From: Diadema setosum
Lineage: Eukaryota; Echinodermata; Echinoidea; Diadematoida; Diadematidae
DNA length: 64,000 nt
Assembly (NCBI RefSeq): GCF_964275005.1
Contig: NC_092701.1
Location: 32,817,919 to 32,881,918, forward strand
Direction: 5' to 3'
The position numbers were made by a program, and so were the translations under genes. How positions within the stretch are numbered: the first letter of the stretch is position 1; each line of letters starts with the position of its first letter. A model generated the notes under the pieces. That model was not told where the DNA came from, did no database searches, and worked only from the letters and a program-made list of their open reading frames with translations. Below are positions 48,035 through 60,744 of this stretch, one piece after another.

Positions 48035-51000
48035 GTCCAAATCTTTGCTCCCTCCTCCCTCCCCTCTTCCTCTTGTATTCTAATACACATGTGGTAAAGT
48101 TCATAAGTCTATCACTCTGAAACTTGACTACAAATTACTAACAGAGTGAAACTTGACTACAAATTACTATTAAACAGAGCAGAACTTGTGTCACAAAGGT
48201 GCTGCTGTGCGTCAATGTTTGTGCCCACTGAGTATTGACAACCAAATTTTCTGTGTGATGCTGCCCACTAAGATACGGATAATACTGTACACAGTACAGC
48301 AATGGTGTCACATTGCCAGCCATGCCTCCTGTAGAGAAATCAATGCCATGGTGACTAAAAAGGTTCTCCACGATTCTTCCACACACTGTCAGAGAGCCTG
48401 TGTATGATATTGACAGTCTTTTCATATTTGTATGAATGAGTAAACGTTTGGCATCAATTGTAAAAAAAAAAAAAAGAAAAAAAAAAAGAAGAGAGAACAT
48501 GCCTATGAAATCGATGGCAGTATGTGGATGGATCGTTTTGTTTTCGTGGCGGCCAGAGGCTGCTCATGCCCAGCCTTGGGCTGGGGCAAGGCAAGGCCCG
48601 TCGCCAGCATCGACTCCTGAGTGTGTGGAACATTGAAGTGTATTCATAGCCAAGCATGTGTATGAAGCATTAGTGCCAAACGGGGTGCATGGTAGCGCAC
48701 TGCCCCTCCTAGCTTCATCCAGGTATCACTGCTCATCAAGTAGCTTTCTTTTCTTGTTCTTCTAAGAAGGAAGTTGCACTTCCCTGTGAGCAGGGGTAGA
48801 TATAGTCGCCTGGCTGCATTTTACAGCACTCAGTCCAGGGTACTTACAATATCTCAATCTTGCTGCACAAGTTATCTCATCAAACGGAAAATTAATGCAT
48901 AATTCATTTGTAGTACAAAAACAAAAACAAGCCTCTTACCTGCAGAAAAGAAAATAAATTGATAATCAAGAGTTCTTCATGTGTTGGTGACTCACAATGT
49001 ATGATGGCTCAGGTTCCAATATGTGCAAAGGAGAAATGGCATACCTAGGAGTATGTAGAATCTCCAAGAGTTTTGACCTGTTTTCTTATGAAGGAATCTA
49101 CCAGTGTTCTTGCACATCACCGTGGTAGCTGATGCAGGGGTATTCTCTGAAGGTACATTTCATGCTGTTGAAATGTTCATATGCTTGCTAGTAACGTTAT
49201 TCACCGAGGTTTAGCCTCGCAAGCTGCAGCAAAATCCAGCAATATTGGTCTTCTTGTGTCCCAGTGGGCCACTTATACCACCCCACCTGATTGGCAGAGT
49301 TACTTAAGTTGAGTTACCAAAGATCTACTTGTGGTGCTCGATTGAACTCAGGTCCCATTTGTGGTTTGTGTGGTATGCAGCCTTTTAAGTTGCACAGGGT
49401 GTTAGCAGTGCCAGCTATAATGTTAGATCGGCCTTTCGCCGGACAAGAGCAACAGTAACACCAGGACCAGCTGCAATTTCAGTGTGCATCTTAAAGAGCA
49501 AGGTAGAAATTTCATAACCTGCAAATCATTCTTGCAATGTGACACTCGTTTCCAGGCATTGAGCTAGTGTAGATGGATCGACTCCTGACTTTAGTGGAGT
49601 CTCCACAATGTTAGGATGAGAATGTTTGTGAAGAGTGGGCAAATCCCTCTCAATTCCTGCTTTTGTGAAATGAGATCCGCTAATACCTTTCTGCCTCTCA
49701 AGTATAAGACAATTACTTTCTCTTTCAGCATTGCTGGAAATGAGGTTCAATCCCCTTTCTCCGTGCTGAGAAGCAGAGAGTCTTTAATGCTCTCAGGTTG
49801 GTCAAGTTAATGCAGATCTTTTTGACTGGCCGAGTGAGTATTCATAGCACTCAGCTTGCTGTGTTGAGACAGATCTCATTTCTTACACGTTATCATTCCA
49901 TGTATGTAAAGGAGTCTTTGTCAGCGTAAGTTCTGAGATGTAAAAGTGTTCAGATTGCATGAAAGATACATCAAGTTTATGTAGAGTTATGAAAGAATTA
50001 TGACGGTATATATGAAGTTTTCTTTATCATGCCAGTATTTACCAAGCTGTATTTCCTACTTCAACTGTGGTGAAAGCATTGTAGATGTGTTCTATAGGAT
50101 TTGTTTTTTTTTTTAGGGGGGAGGGGGCAGGAGAAAGGAGGAGGCATTATTTTTTCTTTCGTTCTTTCTTTCTTTCTGGAAAAAACAAAACACAAACATA
50201 TATGTTAGGCAGTAGTAGAAGAAAAACTTTATCTCGTACATATCAAAAGAACTTGAAAGTGGCCCCAGTATGTCATTGCTGTAAGATTCTAGGCATGTTT
50301 GTTCCCGGCCAGATGTACGTTAAATTGGAACCAGACAACATGCGATTGGTTAAAGCACTAATTAAAATTCCAATTTTAAAAAAAAAAAAAGAGGAAAAGG
50401 AGAGGTGCTATTGATGGGTGTCCCTACTTAAGAATAGTGATGAATACTTCTTTTTTCTTTTCTTTTTTTCCTTTCGAGTGTGTGTGCAGTAACAAAATAT
50501 TTCTTCATACTGTATGTGTACCTCAAGGCAAATTGATGTATCCTGTTTGTTCTGTGTTTATTAAAGAAATTATACTATTTAGCAAACAAACTTCATATTT
50601 ATAGTTCTGAAAAAGAGGAATGAAGTTTAGATATATGGAAATACAACTTTGAAATAAGACTTATAGCTACCTGGAAGGGGGATGGGGGGGGGGGGGGGGA
50701 GGGGTTGGGGTTGTACTTATATTGATACTGTCAGTCCAATCATGTTTCACAAGTTATTTTATACATAAAAAGTTGAATAGCAATTTGCTATCATGAATTA
50801 GAAAAGGGAAGCAACCTTAACCATGTTATAGTGAAATAAATTCCTTCAATTCTTTATGCTTTTTTTTTCTTTCATATGTTAAGTAGAAATCATAAATGAC
50901 TTTCCTAGCAAATGCTTGTGTAATTTTTTCAGGTGTAGTTTCTTTTTTATTCATGTCTATTCCATCTTATCCTTTCATCGTGTGTCTGTGAATCTGGCAA

Positions 51001-53196
51001 GATCTGTATGTCCTTGATGTATTTATGTGAGTCGGCATTCAAAGGAAAGCAAAACCGTCCAAAACTGCCAGAGTAAATCAAGACAAGGGCTGGTGCCAGT
51101 TTAGTTTTCCTTTTGCAGGATTCTTATTTTTTTTTTGTAACCAAAGATACTGGGAAGTGGGGGAAGGGCTTTACTGCATACGCCATATATTTAGCGAGTC
51201 TAATTTTCTGTGGATAGGGACTTCCCAACAATTTGCCGAGTGGTTAAATTCACAGTTGTGGAGTACAGCAATTGACAGAGAATCATACGCATGCATGTCA
51301 CAATAGACATTCATGTCGGGTTGAGAGTTAATATTTGCGTGCATTGTTAAATTCGCCCATAGTACCTGACGCGCAAAATTCGAGAAAATTAAAAACCCAG
51401 CGAAATATATGGCGTATATTGTGTATCATCATCTGTGTGCATGAAAGTGTTCAGATCACATGTATTCTTAATCGGTTTGAATACCTTGTGTGTGGTTTCA
51501 TGGCCAATGAGGAAGTATGGACCTTTGGGTTTTGGCTTGCTTGCATCTGTACCATGTATAAAGCATCATATGTTTAGTAAGATGCATACTACAATGATTT
51601 CTAATAGTGATATTGTTTTTATTTTACCAGATGAAGCGGCCATTGTGTGGAAATATTGAATATATTACTCCTTGTGCAGCACAGTGGGAGAATATGTGTG
51701 TATGAGCGTTGACATCAGGCCTACTGCTATTTATTTCATTCTTTTTGTTTTTTTATGTGATGGTACAGTGTATTTATCTATTATATGTGATTGTAACAGA
51801 GCAATTTTATTTGCAGATGATCAAGATGGGATATTGTGAACATAAAAATGAAAATATTTGATGTGTGTTTGCTTACATCTGAAATGGTTTTAATTTAATT
51901 TTATTGGGGCATTATTCTCACCGAGTGAGACATGTTGACCTTTGACCTTTGACTCACTCCTGACGGCAGATCATTCACAAGAGTATGTAATCGTTGGGTC
52001 GGGCCAGCACCACTGCCTTTCAGAGAGCAGTTCGCACAAACCGGGCTTGGTGCAAAGCCGTGTGTATGCATGTCATCAGTCACAAAACTTATGTGAGAAC
52101 AGTGATAGTAATCATCTGGGAGGTAAAATCGAACCAACCGCAGCAGTGCAGTTTGGTGGTGGGTTACCAGATCAGAGAAGAGGAAAACAAAACTAAAAGA
52201 ACAAAATAAAGGCAGGTATTGCCTTCTTGATTGCTTCTTGAGGTGACTGCATGAGGAGATGTCAAATTTGTCTTGTCCTACCATGTCCAGTAGAAAGCAC
52301 CTATGTGCCTGGCATGAATGGCTGACATGAATGACCAACTGAGACAGTGGTCAAGGGAACCTGTGATGGTCATAATCACTTGTGGACAATAGAGTTTTGG
52401 ATGATTGACCATCCAAATTCTGGCTGTATACATGCTAAATGACTTGTCTTATTCGTATGTGTTGGAATTCAGTAGATTGATTTTTTTTGTTTTGTTTTTT
52501 TGTAAGGGGTTCAGATATTTTTATCATATGAACAACCAAGTTGAGTAAGATTTGTATATAATTCCTTCAGTTCATTGTTTATAACACAGTTTGATGGGCA
52601 CCCAATGCAGAGTAAGAAAATGCTCGTATGGAGTCAGGTTTATTTTCATTGCAACAAAGAAAAAAGAAAAGAAAAGAATTGGCCTGTTGTGTGAAGGTAG
52701 ATTTTGGCAATCATGACATGACTTCACTTTTGATGTGGGTAGGGTTTATTGTGGAAGTGGCAGTTACACATGATTCATGTGTGATGATGTTTAAATTTCA
52801 CAGTTGATGAGAGTTACTCCACATGCAAAATGACTTCCACCCAGCATGGAAAAGCAAACCCATTGAGAAGTGGTAACGTCGAAGTAGTAGACATGTGTTG
52901 GTGGGTAAAAGCTTCTGTCTTGCCTCGTCTGGCAAGATGAACTCTTCTGTCCCTGCTTTCATTTGCCAAAGAATTGTCTCTGATTCCATTTGGTTAGAAT
53001 GTCAGATTTAGAGGAGCCAACATTATTCTCTAGTGCTCTAGGCTGTCCATGCTATCATTAACTCTTTGAACTCTTTAAAACGGAATTCATCCTCATGATG
53101 TCTTTTGTGGATGTCCCCTTTCTTTGCTGTTCCATTTCTATGTTGAATCCACTCTAGACCCATTCGGGATGTCCTTGAATCAATGAACAAGAGACC
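48035..53196. other. EDEM3 3' UTR and downstream non-coding sequence
   Basis: No gene seen. A 26-bp tandem duplication (GAAACTTGACTACAAATTACTA repeated, about 48119-48170) lies soon after the stop. Possible poly(A) signals are AATAAA at 48953, ATTAAA at 50560, AATAAA at 50835 and AATAAA at 52205; sequence alone does not choose between them. A G-rich run is at about 50684-50702. Confidence 0.5.
51181..51414. mobile_element. Second miniature family, copy downstream of EDEM3
   Basis: CGCCATATATTTAGCGAG and CAGCGAAATATATGGCG form near-matching inverted ends flanked by TA. Internal sequence matches 45840-46079. Confidence 0.65.
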
Positions 53197-53629
53197 TTAA
53201 AGGTGCATGGTCCCGGTGTTTTAGTCAAGTGCGTACGCGGGCGCACGGCGCAAGTTTCCTATAGAAACTTACGCTATTGACTCCTCTTTAGCGCTTAAGC
53301 TTTGGCCCACTTTCCCGAGTCCGAAGAAGTCCGATTCACTGTAGTCAGCGGTCGGATCACAGTTCAGCTCATGATTCGGCTGAAGGGGATGACAGCTTTA
53401 GCAAACTTCTTTTGTGATGTCATAATAACAAGCACATATGCACGCACCCTGGCATTACTACAGACTACACGTTGCGCAGAGAAGACAACAAAGGCAACAT
53501 TACTTAGTAACACCTATGCGCTTTACTCTTGATGACCGCTTAACTTTGGTAATCTTCGTATCAATGCTAACGGTGATCGGCAGTATCATCAACAGCGCCC
53601 TCTACACTACTGGGACTGTGCACCTTTAA
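53197..53629. mobile_element. piggyBac-like miniature element
   Basis: AGGTGCATGGTCCCGGTG and CACTACTGGGACTGTGCACCT are inverted ends of a 425-bp element (53201-53625), with TTAA on both sides (53197-53200, 53626-53629). Different family from the element at 42005. No transposase. Confidence 0.78.
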
Positions 53630-56600
53630 AATTATCCTATTCAGGAATTGTGCCATGCAAATCATAAAGAACTCCAGAAAAGGACATGACATATTTAGAC
53701 ACTGTGCATCTAAGCCCTCCTAATCGTCTTCCAATAAGAAATATTTGAGACATAAACTTGTAAATGACCCCCTGTACAGATAACATATGGCATTGCACAA
53801 GCTGGAGAGCTTCTCCTCTTGTACAGAGAATGCAAATATAAGGGAATAGGAGCTAATGGCAACTCTCCTTTTTCTCAGAAAACCTTTTGGTGGAATTTAG
53901 GGTTAATTGTAGGAATTATTCCATCAGATCTTAAGGTAAATGATGGGAGAGGGCCCCATCACCATCAGTTCTGAGTAAGCAAGACACTCTTGACAATACA
54001 CTCTTGCTGCGCACCAGGAAATCATTTCAAAATGGCCAAACATTGATTCATTTCGCAGCTGCACAATTCCAACTCTAGAGGAAGTTGACTTTGTTTTTGT
54101 AGTCTTCCGATGTTAAAAGGAAAGAAAAATTAAGAAAGAAATCTATGGATGGAATTGCTATCAAGAAATGATATTTGTAGATATTAGGACAAGAACTCTT
54201 TCCTTTTTAATAGTTAGTCAGGAATGGAAACCTGGTGAGAGTTTGTCTTTCTGTTTCAAATGCTCACAGCAATTTCCCAATCGACCCACGAGAAGTAACA
54301 TTTCATCCTGACCCTGCATTCATTGTTGCGTCTACCATCACAATCGTTATTTCCAGTACAGTGATCCATTATTCCCTCCAGCACCCAGGTGAATTGGGGC
54401 TGTGTCCTCAATAGCCTACATCAAACAGGATTTCATGGCATTGCTACTAGTGTGGTTTGCAGCCCTATTTTTTTTTCTCTCTCTCCATTTTCTTTTCACA
54501 TTTTTTTTTTCTCTATGGTGATTCGGTTAAAGAGGGAGAAGCATAAAGGTGCCAAACAATGCAAAAGCAGCTAACAACTGTAGATCAGTGTGTGTGCTGC
54601 TGCAAACATGGCTTAATATACAATTTGAAAGTTTTTTGTTTGCTTGCTTGCTTGTTTTTATTGCATGCTGGACTGAATTGCTGGAAAAATGATTGCGTGC
54701 AAATCTTTTGGAAAATGTTCAATTCTGTACAAACATACTAATCTGTGGAATTCTAAACAAGCATGTTTACTGCATTTGGTCGTGGATGAAAAGGTAGTCA
54801 TGGAAAAATTTCCACTTTGATAGCATAGTCATCTTGGGCAGTGGCAGTTAATGCATTTCAATGTAATTTGTAGTTCACATGATACACTGTACCTTACAAA
54901 AAAAAGAAGAAAAAAAAAAAGAAGGCAGTCGCACAAACTGTATCTGCAATTGCTTTTGTTTCCTTAGGAGAAGAAATCTCAGCCAATTCTATGTATTTTA
55001 TTTTTTAAGACTTTTAAACTCTTCCCCTGTCATGCTGTCATAATTCACTAATATGCCTTTTCTTTCTTTTCTTCTTTTTTTTTTTTAAAGATGTACAGAA
55101 TCCATGCTTTCACTTATGTGTGTTTTAATGTGTCAGTTCATGCCCAAAGTTGAGTGGATGATTGTGGATTTAAATTTAGAGATGAGTTACAATGATGGTA
55201 TTGTGCAAACTTCAAAAGTATGTTTGTCTTGGCCAAGTAGACCGAAACTTAGTTGCAATGTTCTAGTCAGTAGCCATATATATCTTATCATCTTCTATTC
55301 CTGTATGTAAAGGATGCTACTTACAATTCTTTATCAACTGTATGGTTGCAATATCATTATACATGTTCAGGTGGTAGCATACCGTTTGTGTACATTAATG
55401 TACTTCACAATTTTGTTCTTCTTCTTTTCAAAATTTTTCTATATTTCATTACTAATGATACGTCAGATGTATTTATGTGTGTATATATGAATATGGACAT
55501 ATATTTAAGAAAGTACTTGCCTTATTTCAGTTAGACAGCAAGTTGAGATAATTGCCTCTGATATTTTGTTTTACTTAAGCATCGCAAGAGTTAGAGGAGA
55601 ATGTGAATTGAGACAGAGCTGGTGTATACAATGTATATACACCCTTAACAACATGCTTCACTTTATTGCATGTGAACAGTCGTGCATTCTACTTGTTAGA
55701 ATGTTTGTTCACATTGGGTGGAAATGTGGGGATTTCCCTATTTTTTTTTTTTTTTTTTTTTGGGGGGGGGGGTATTTACACTTTGTAAGACTATTCTTGG
55801 AATTGTGGTTGTTATGGAATAAAGTGAGTTTTAGGGCCAGTGTGTAAGAGCTTTGCCAAGCTATTAGAACAATGTCTGGAATGTTTCCAGTTTCGCTGAA
55901 TTTCCGGTGTACCTATAAATCAGGCTTGTATACAGTAAGTATAGTTTTCCAGCTGGTCAAGACTTACTGTTGATATTGAGGCAAATATCAAAGGCGATAC
56001 GATATTCAACATTGGTGACAAATATTTCAGTATTGTGAAAAGTGTAACTAATGTGATGTTCCATATGGATTTCTTTATAGCAGTCAATATCTTCATTTTG
56101 TGTTTACTGGACGGGTAGGGTCTGTTTGTGGGTTCTCATATTTATCTCTGATTTCCCTCTGATTTTGTGACAAAATTGATGAAACATGTTTCATAGTAGG
56201 CTAAAATGAAGTGTAAAATATTTGTAGAAAAGAGCAACAAAGGTTTTTTACCAGTTTTAAAGTGGATTGAGATTTTGCCACTCAGTGAATATATCAATTC
56301 AACTATTTTTCTTGCAGAAGCTTTTCAAACACAGGCCTCTTTGAGTGGTTTTCCTTGAAGGCCAATAGATGTGTAGATTCAGTTTAGATGTTTCCATTCA
56401 TGTGCAGAGTATCAACATGTCAGTATTGTCAAATCCACAATTCCCATTTGTGAATTTGAAAATACACAATTCATTTTTAGACTGGCTCAGTATATCCTTA
56501 TTGTTTCTTTCTTTTCCATGTCAAGATGGCATGAGATCATGCTCAGTACATGTATGTCAAGGGATTTAAATTTGTTTTCTGTTGAGAGAGATTGGCACTT

Positions 56601-57744
56601 GGCACAACAGAATAAGTCTCCAAGAGCTGCAGTACAATATGACTTTTAGGGGTCATCCCACAAGACAGACACCCATGATTGATACAGCCCATGAGTTCAA
56701 CACTAGGCAAATAAGACCCATGAGTTCGACACTACAACTCGGGGCTTAATGTATCAGTCTCATGGGCCTTGTTTGTTTAGTGTTGAACTCATGGGCTGTA
56801 TGTCTCCTAGGCTGTATGATTCATAAATGTGGGACTCTATGATGTGCATCCAAGTTTTATGCCACAGTAATGCATCTATAAATTATGTTTCCCATATTGA
56901 ATGTCGAATCTCTCTCTTTGTAAAACAGGTCAGATCTGGATAGACACACTGAAATGATGTTTGGTTGATTTCTTTATTATGCTGAGTGATGTAAAGAATT
57001 ACTTCCACTTCCTGGAATCTGTTTTGCTGGTGGTATGTCGGAGATGTACTGCTCAAATTATCATCCAGCACTTCAGATGTTCAGGTATATGCTACTTGTA
57101 CTCGAGGAGGCTATTGTCGATCTGTAACTTTGCACTCTTCACAATTTACACCAGTCGATGAGACAGAGTATGTCTTGGCTGTGTGTGTTCAAGAACTTTT
57201 GCTCTGTTGTTTTTTCTTTCTGAAGCTGTTTTAGTATCACGTATGAGGCAGAATCATTCCACTTGTGGAAATAGCGTTTGAGGGGATTAGATACAGCAAT
57301 ATTATTATTGTGCTTCAGAATATAAATTGATGATGATTTGAAGAGATAATGAAGCTGCATATAGGAATAACGTACAGTGAACTTCAAAAATAAAAGAAGT
57401 ACTTTGATGACAAGATTGTGTGCATGTTTGGTTATTTCTCATTTTTATACCAAACAATGTATGAAACATGATTTGTGAATTGTTAAATGTGCAACATATC
57501 AGTTATTCCTATAATTGTAGTAATGGTCAAGTGCATTCTTTGATGGGGAATCCACATATCAGAGAATTATGAAGTAACTGAATTATGAAGTAACTGACAA
57601 CCTTCATATGTCTGTGTGTGTGTGTCTGTGACACTACATGAGGGTTACATTTTATGCACATGTTTCCCTTGTGATCTAGCACAGAGTGTTTAAGACTATG
57701 TGCTGTCTAAGGATAGTGTTGCCTCTTGTAAATTATTCCTCAGT
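53630..57744. other. Non-coding, T-rich sequence downstream of EDEM3
   Basis: No gene recognised on either strand. It may be far 3' UTR or intergenic DNA. An AATAAA with a G/T-rich sequence after it is at 55818-55823, and another lies near 57389. Poly-T/poly-G run at about 55741-55771. Confidence 0.45.
56682..56801. repeat. Inverted repeat with ~43-bp arms
   Basis: 56682-56724 (ATACAGCCCATGAGTTCAAC...) and 56759-56801 are reverse complements with a few mismatches, around a ~34-base loop. No target duplication identified. Confidence 0.75.
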
Positions 57745-57915
57745 TGAGGGAGAAAGATTTGCAGTGACACCATGTGTATGTAGTCCTTAACTGGATCGTT
57801 GTTTGGCAGAATGTCGCTTCCCTCTTCAATTCTCCTCTTTCTAGGCTCTTCTGCCAAACAACGATCCGGTTAAGGACTACATACACATGGTGTCACTGCA
57901 AATCTTTCTCCCTCA
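57745..57915. repeat. Near-perfect hairpin with 66-bp arms
   Basis: 57745-57810 and 57850-57915 are reverse complements with a single mismatch (CTGGATC against CCGGATC), around a 39-base pyrimidine-rich loop. ATTCCTCAGTTG occurs just left of the left arm and again near 57950. An RNA through here would form a long stem. It could be a very young foldback insertion or a precursor-like hairpin. Confidence 0.85.
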
Positions 57916-58094
57916 TTTACTTCACCATGGAAACCTTCAAACAACACATATTCCTCAGTTGTTTAATTTTGATGACCTATGGACATTTTAGTTGACAATA
58001 TGATTTGTGTTCGATTCTTGGATGGAGTCAGAAAGGGGTGAACAACTATTGATTGATGGCTGGGTTGGACAATCGGGAGATTGTTCGAAAATTG

Positions 58095-58940
58095 AGAGTT
58101 ATGGTCGATTTAGGGAGGGGTTAATGGAAGATGGATGAAAGGATGAAAGATGGATGAAAGAGTAATGAATGGAAGATTGATGGAGGATGGATGGAAGATT
58201 GATGAATGGATGAAAGATGGATGAATAAATGGAAGGTGGATGGAAGATGGGAGATGGATGAAAGATAGATGAATGGAAGATTGATGGAGGATGGATGGAA
58301 GATTGATGAATGGATGCAAGATGGATGGAGGATGGATGGAAGATTGATGAATGGATGAAAGATGGATGAATAAATGGAAGGTGGATGGAAGATGGGAGAT
58401 GGATGAAAGAGTAATGAATGGAAGATTGATGGAGGATGGATGGAAGATTGATGAATGGATGGAAGATGGATGAATGAATGGAAGGTGGATGGAAGATGGG
58501 AGATGGATGAAAGAGAGAAAAATGGGTGGAAATAGATGGTAGATGGATAAAGGAATGGAAGATAAATGGAAGATGGATAAATTGGTGGAAGACAGATGGA
58601 AGATAGATAAATAAATGGAGGATGGATGGAAGATGGATGAATAGATGGAAGATAAATGGAAGATGAATGAATGGGTAAAAGATGGATGAATGAGTGGAAG
58701 ATAGATGAATGGATAGAAGATAGATGTAAGGTGGATCAATGCATGGAAGATAGATGGAAGACAGGTGGAAGATGGATGAATGGAAGATAAATAGAAGATA
58801 GATGAATGGATAAGAGAGGTGGGAGAGTCTAGATGAATGAATAGAAGATGGATGGATAGATGAATGAATGGAAGATGGATAGAATATGGATAGAGGATGG
58901 GTGAAAGAATAGATGGATGAATGGATGGAAGATAGATATG
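58095..58940. repeat. GGATGGAAGAT-type minisatellite
   Basis: Over 800 bases of GATGGATGAATGGAAGATGG-like units with higher-order copies of about 150 bp (compare 58180-58260 with 58330-58400). The 209-codon minus frame here is a repeat translation (Ser/Ile/His/Leu/Pro). Confidence 0.9.
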
Positions 58941-58990
58941 TTAGTCAGGTGATGATTGATTTTGTGGTGAGTAGATGATCAGTTTGATGA

Positions 58991-59058
<68 letters not shown>
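58991..59058. repeat. (TAG)n microsatellite, SINE tail
   Basis: About 22 TAG triplets adjoining the 3' end of the minus-strand SINE at 59059, where a SINE tail would be. Confidence 0.85.
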
Positions 59059-59287
59059 AGGTCTTATTTACCCAGGGTAGCCTCTTCAGTGTTGCCACTG
59101 CTCTACCAGAGGGTCCTGCCATTATTACCCTAGCGGTGCCAGGTACCTATTCATACACTAGCTGGGTCGAGAGGGACATGGTGGGCAAAACATCTTGTCC
59201 AAGGACGTCAGCACTGGGCGGGATTCGAACTCGGGTGCTCCGATCGGGAGTCGAGAGTCTTATCCATTATATGCCACAGCGCCCCCA
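59059..59287 (-). mobile_element. tRNA-derived SINE
   Basis: Read on the minus strand it begins GGGGGCGCTGTGGCATATAATGG, has a tRNA-like head with a B-box-like GAGTTCGAATCCCGCCC (59218-59232) and an A-box-like start. A body with CTTGGACAAGATGTTTTG follows, ending in a (TAC)n tail. Non-autonomous and moved by LINEs. No intact tRNA gene is implied. Confidence 0.75.
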
Positions 59288-59290
59288 CTG

Positions 59291-60744
59291 ATCGGTGTCA
59301 CAATGTTAAAGGAAAGATACGGAGGAAGATGCGTGATGATTTGTTGGATCATCTCTTCGATGCATTCGTGGCTGACCGACTGATTGATGAATGAAGGCAT
59401 GCGTTAATGGTTTGAGGAAAGATGAGTAGACGAAATGAATACTTGACTAGGGGATAGCTTGATGATTAAAGTTATTTGTAGATGAATAGGTGAATGAAAG
59501 AATATTTAGATAGATAAGGTAATCTATACTACAAAAATTATATAAAAGGATTACAATATGTTGTGGAAAGTAAAACTACTCAACTGAATGCCACAGATGA
59601 CCCTGAACATTACAAGAGAGAATGTGCAACTATGTAACAGGAGAGATCAAGAGAGAAATGAAGTGTGACATTGGCTTGCTATATATTAGAGAAATTGCAA
59701 CAAATTCTTTCCTAAATTTATATAGGAGACACCGCGATATAAGGGTCACACATTTGGACGTGCTCATTGTATCGTACTGATATCATGATTTACGTGTACG
59801 TAATGTACGTAAGATGTGTATGAGGGCCCTTTATAGTAGATATGTAGTGGTCAGGGACATTCTATTAAGTTTTGAAGAAAAAAAAAGCGCGCATTAATAG
59901 TCCATATACTTCGAGGATCAGAAATACAAAATGCCCTAATACGAAGAAGAAAGAGGTCTTAGGGCTATAATAATAACGATCTTTGATGTTTTGTTTTTTT
60001 GTCCTCTATAATAGTCAGAAATAGTCTAGAGATATACAGAATCACTAAGCAAGTCTTGAAGTAGCAAACACCTTTCTGAAACCGCTGGATTTTAACTCAA
60101 AAGCGGAGCTCAAAATGAACCAATGCAGCTACCCGAGCTACGTCACGTGTCTTCTCTGTGCTATGTATACACTTTATACTTATCCCTTCTCGACACAATA
60201 ACGTTCTTGGACATACAGGCACCTACGCTCTTTGAGCGACCCTGTGTAATATTGTTTTCTCTTTATACTTTTATTATTATTTATTTATACTTTTTATTAG
60301 ACTAAAGGAAGGAACGGAACAACACTTGATACTGACGACAATAAAAAGAATAATGTGATGCTCGTCAAGAAATTCTATAAAGTTCCACTTGCAACCTAAG
60401 AATAGTGGGGCATTTCATCTGCTTTTATTTATCATTGTTGAATCCGCTATCGACTACTTGTGAACAGACAATGTGTTTTGAAAGAAAGGTTCCGGTAAAA
60501 CATCATATGCATTTTCTGGAAACACTTTAAATGCCTGTATGGGCGAAAAAGAAGAAAAAAAAAACGTATCATTGTCATTCTAGCATTTTACAAATCAGTT
60601 GTGACGTGTTAACATGATCAATTTATCAGAGTTTTGCACTCGTGACTGTGGCTCATAAAAACCAGTGCTTGGTGATTGTGAAATTTTGAAATCTGATAAC
60701 TTTTGTCTGATTTTTAATCACATCACTTTGCTAATAGTATTTAT
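59291..60744. other. Unassigned intergenic sequence
   Basis: AT-rich. No gene or clear repeat recognised. Confidence 0.4.

Noticed and set aside
58110-58739. 209-residue minus-strand frame
   Set aside because: Translation of a GATGGAT-type minisatellite; its composition is purely repetitive.
59059-59287. A functional tRNA gene
   Set aside because: Only a diverged tRNA-like head of a SINE with a body and (TAC)n tail.
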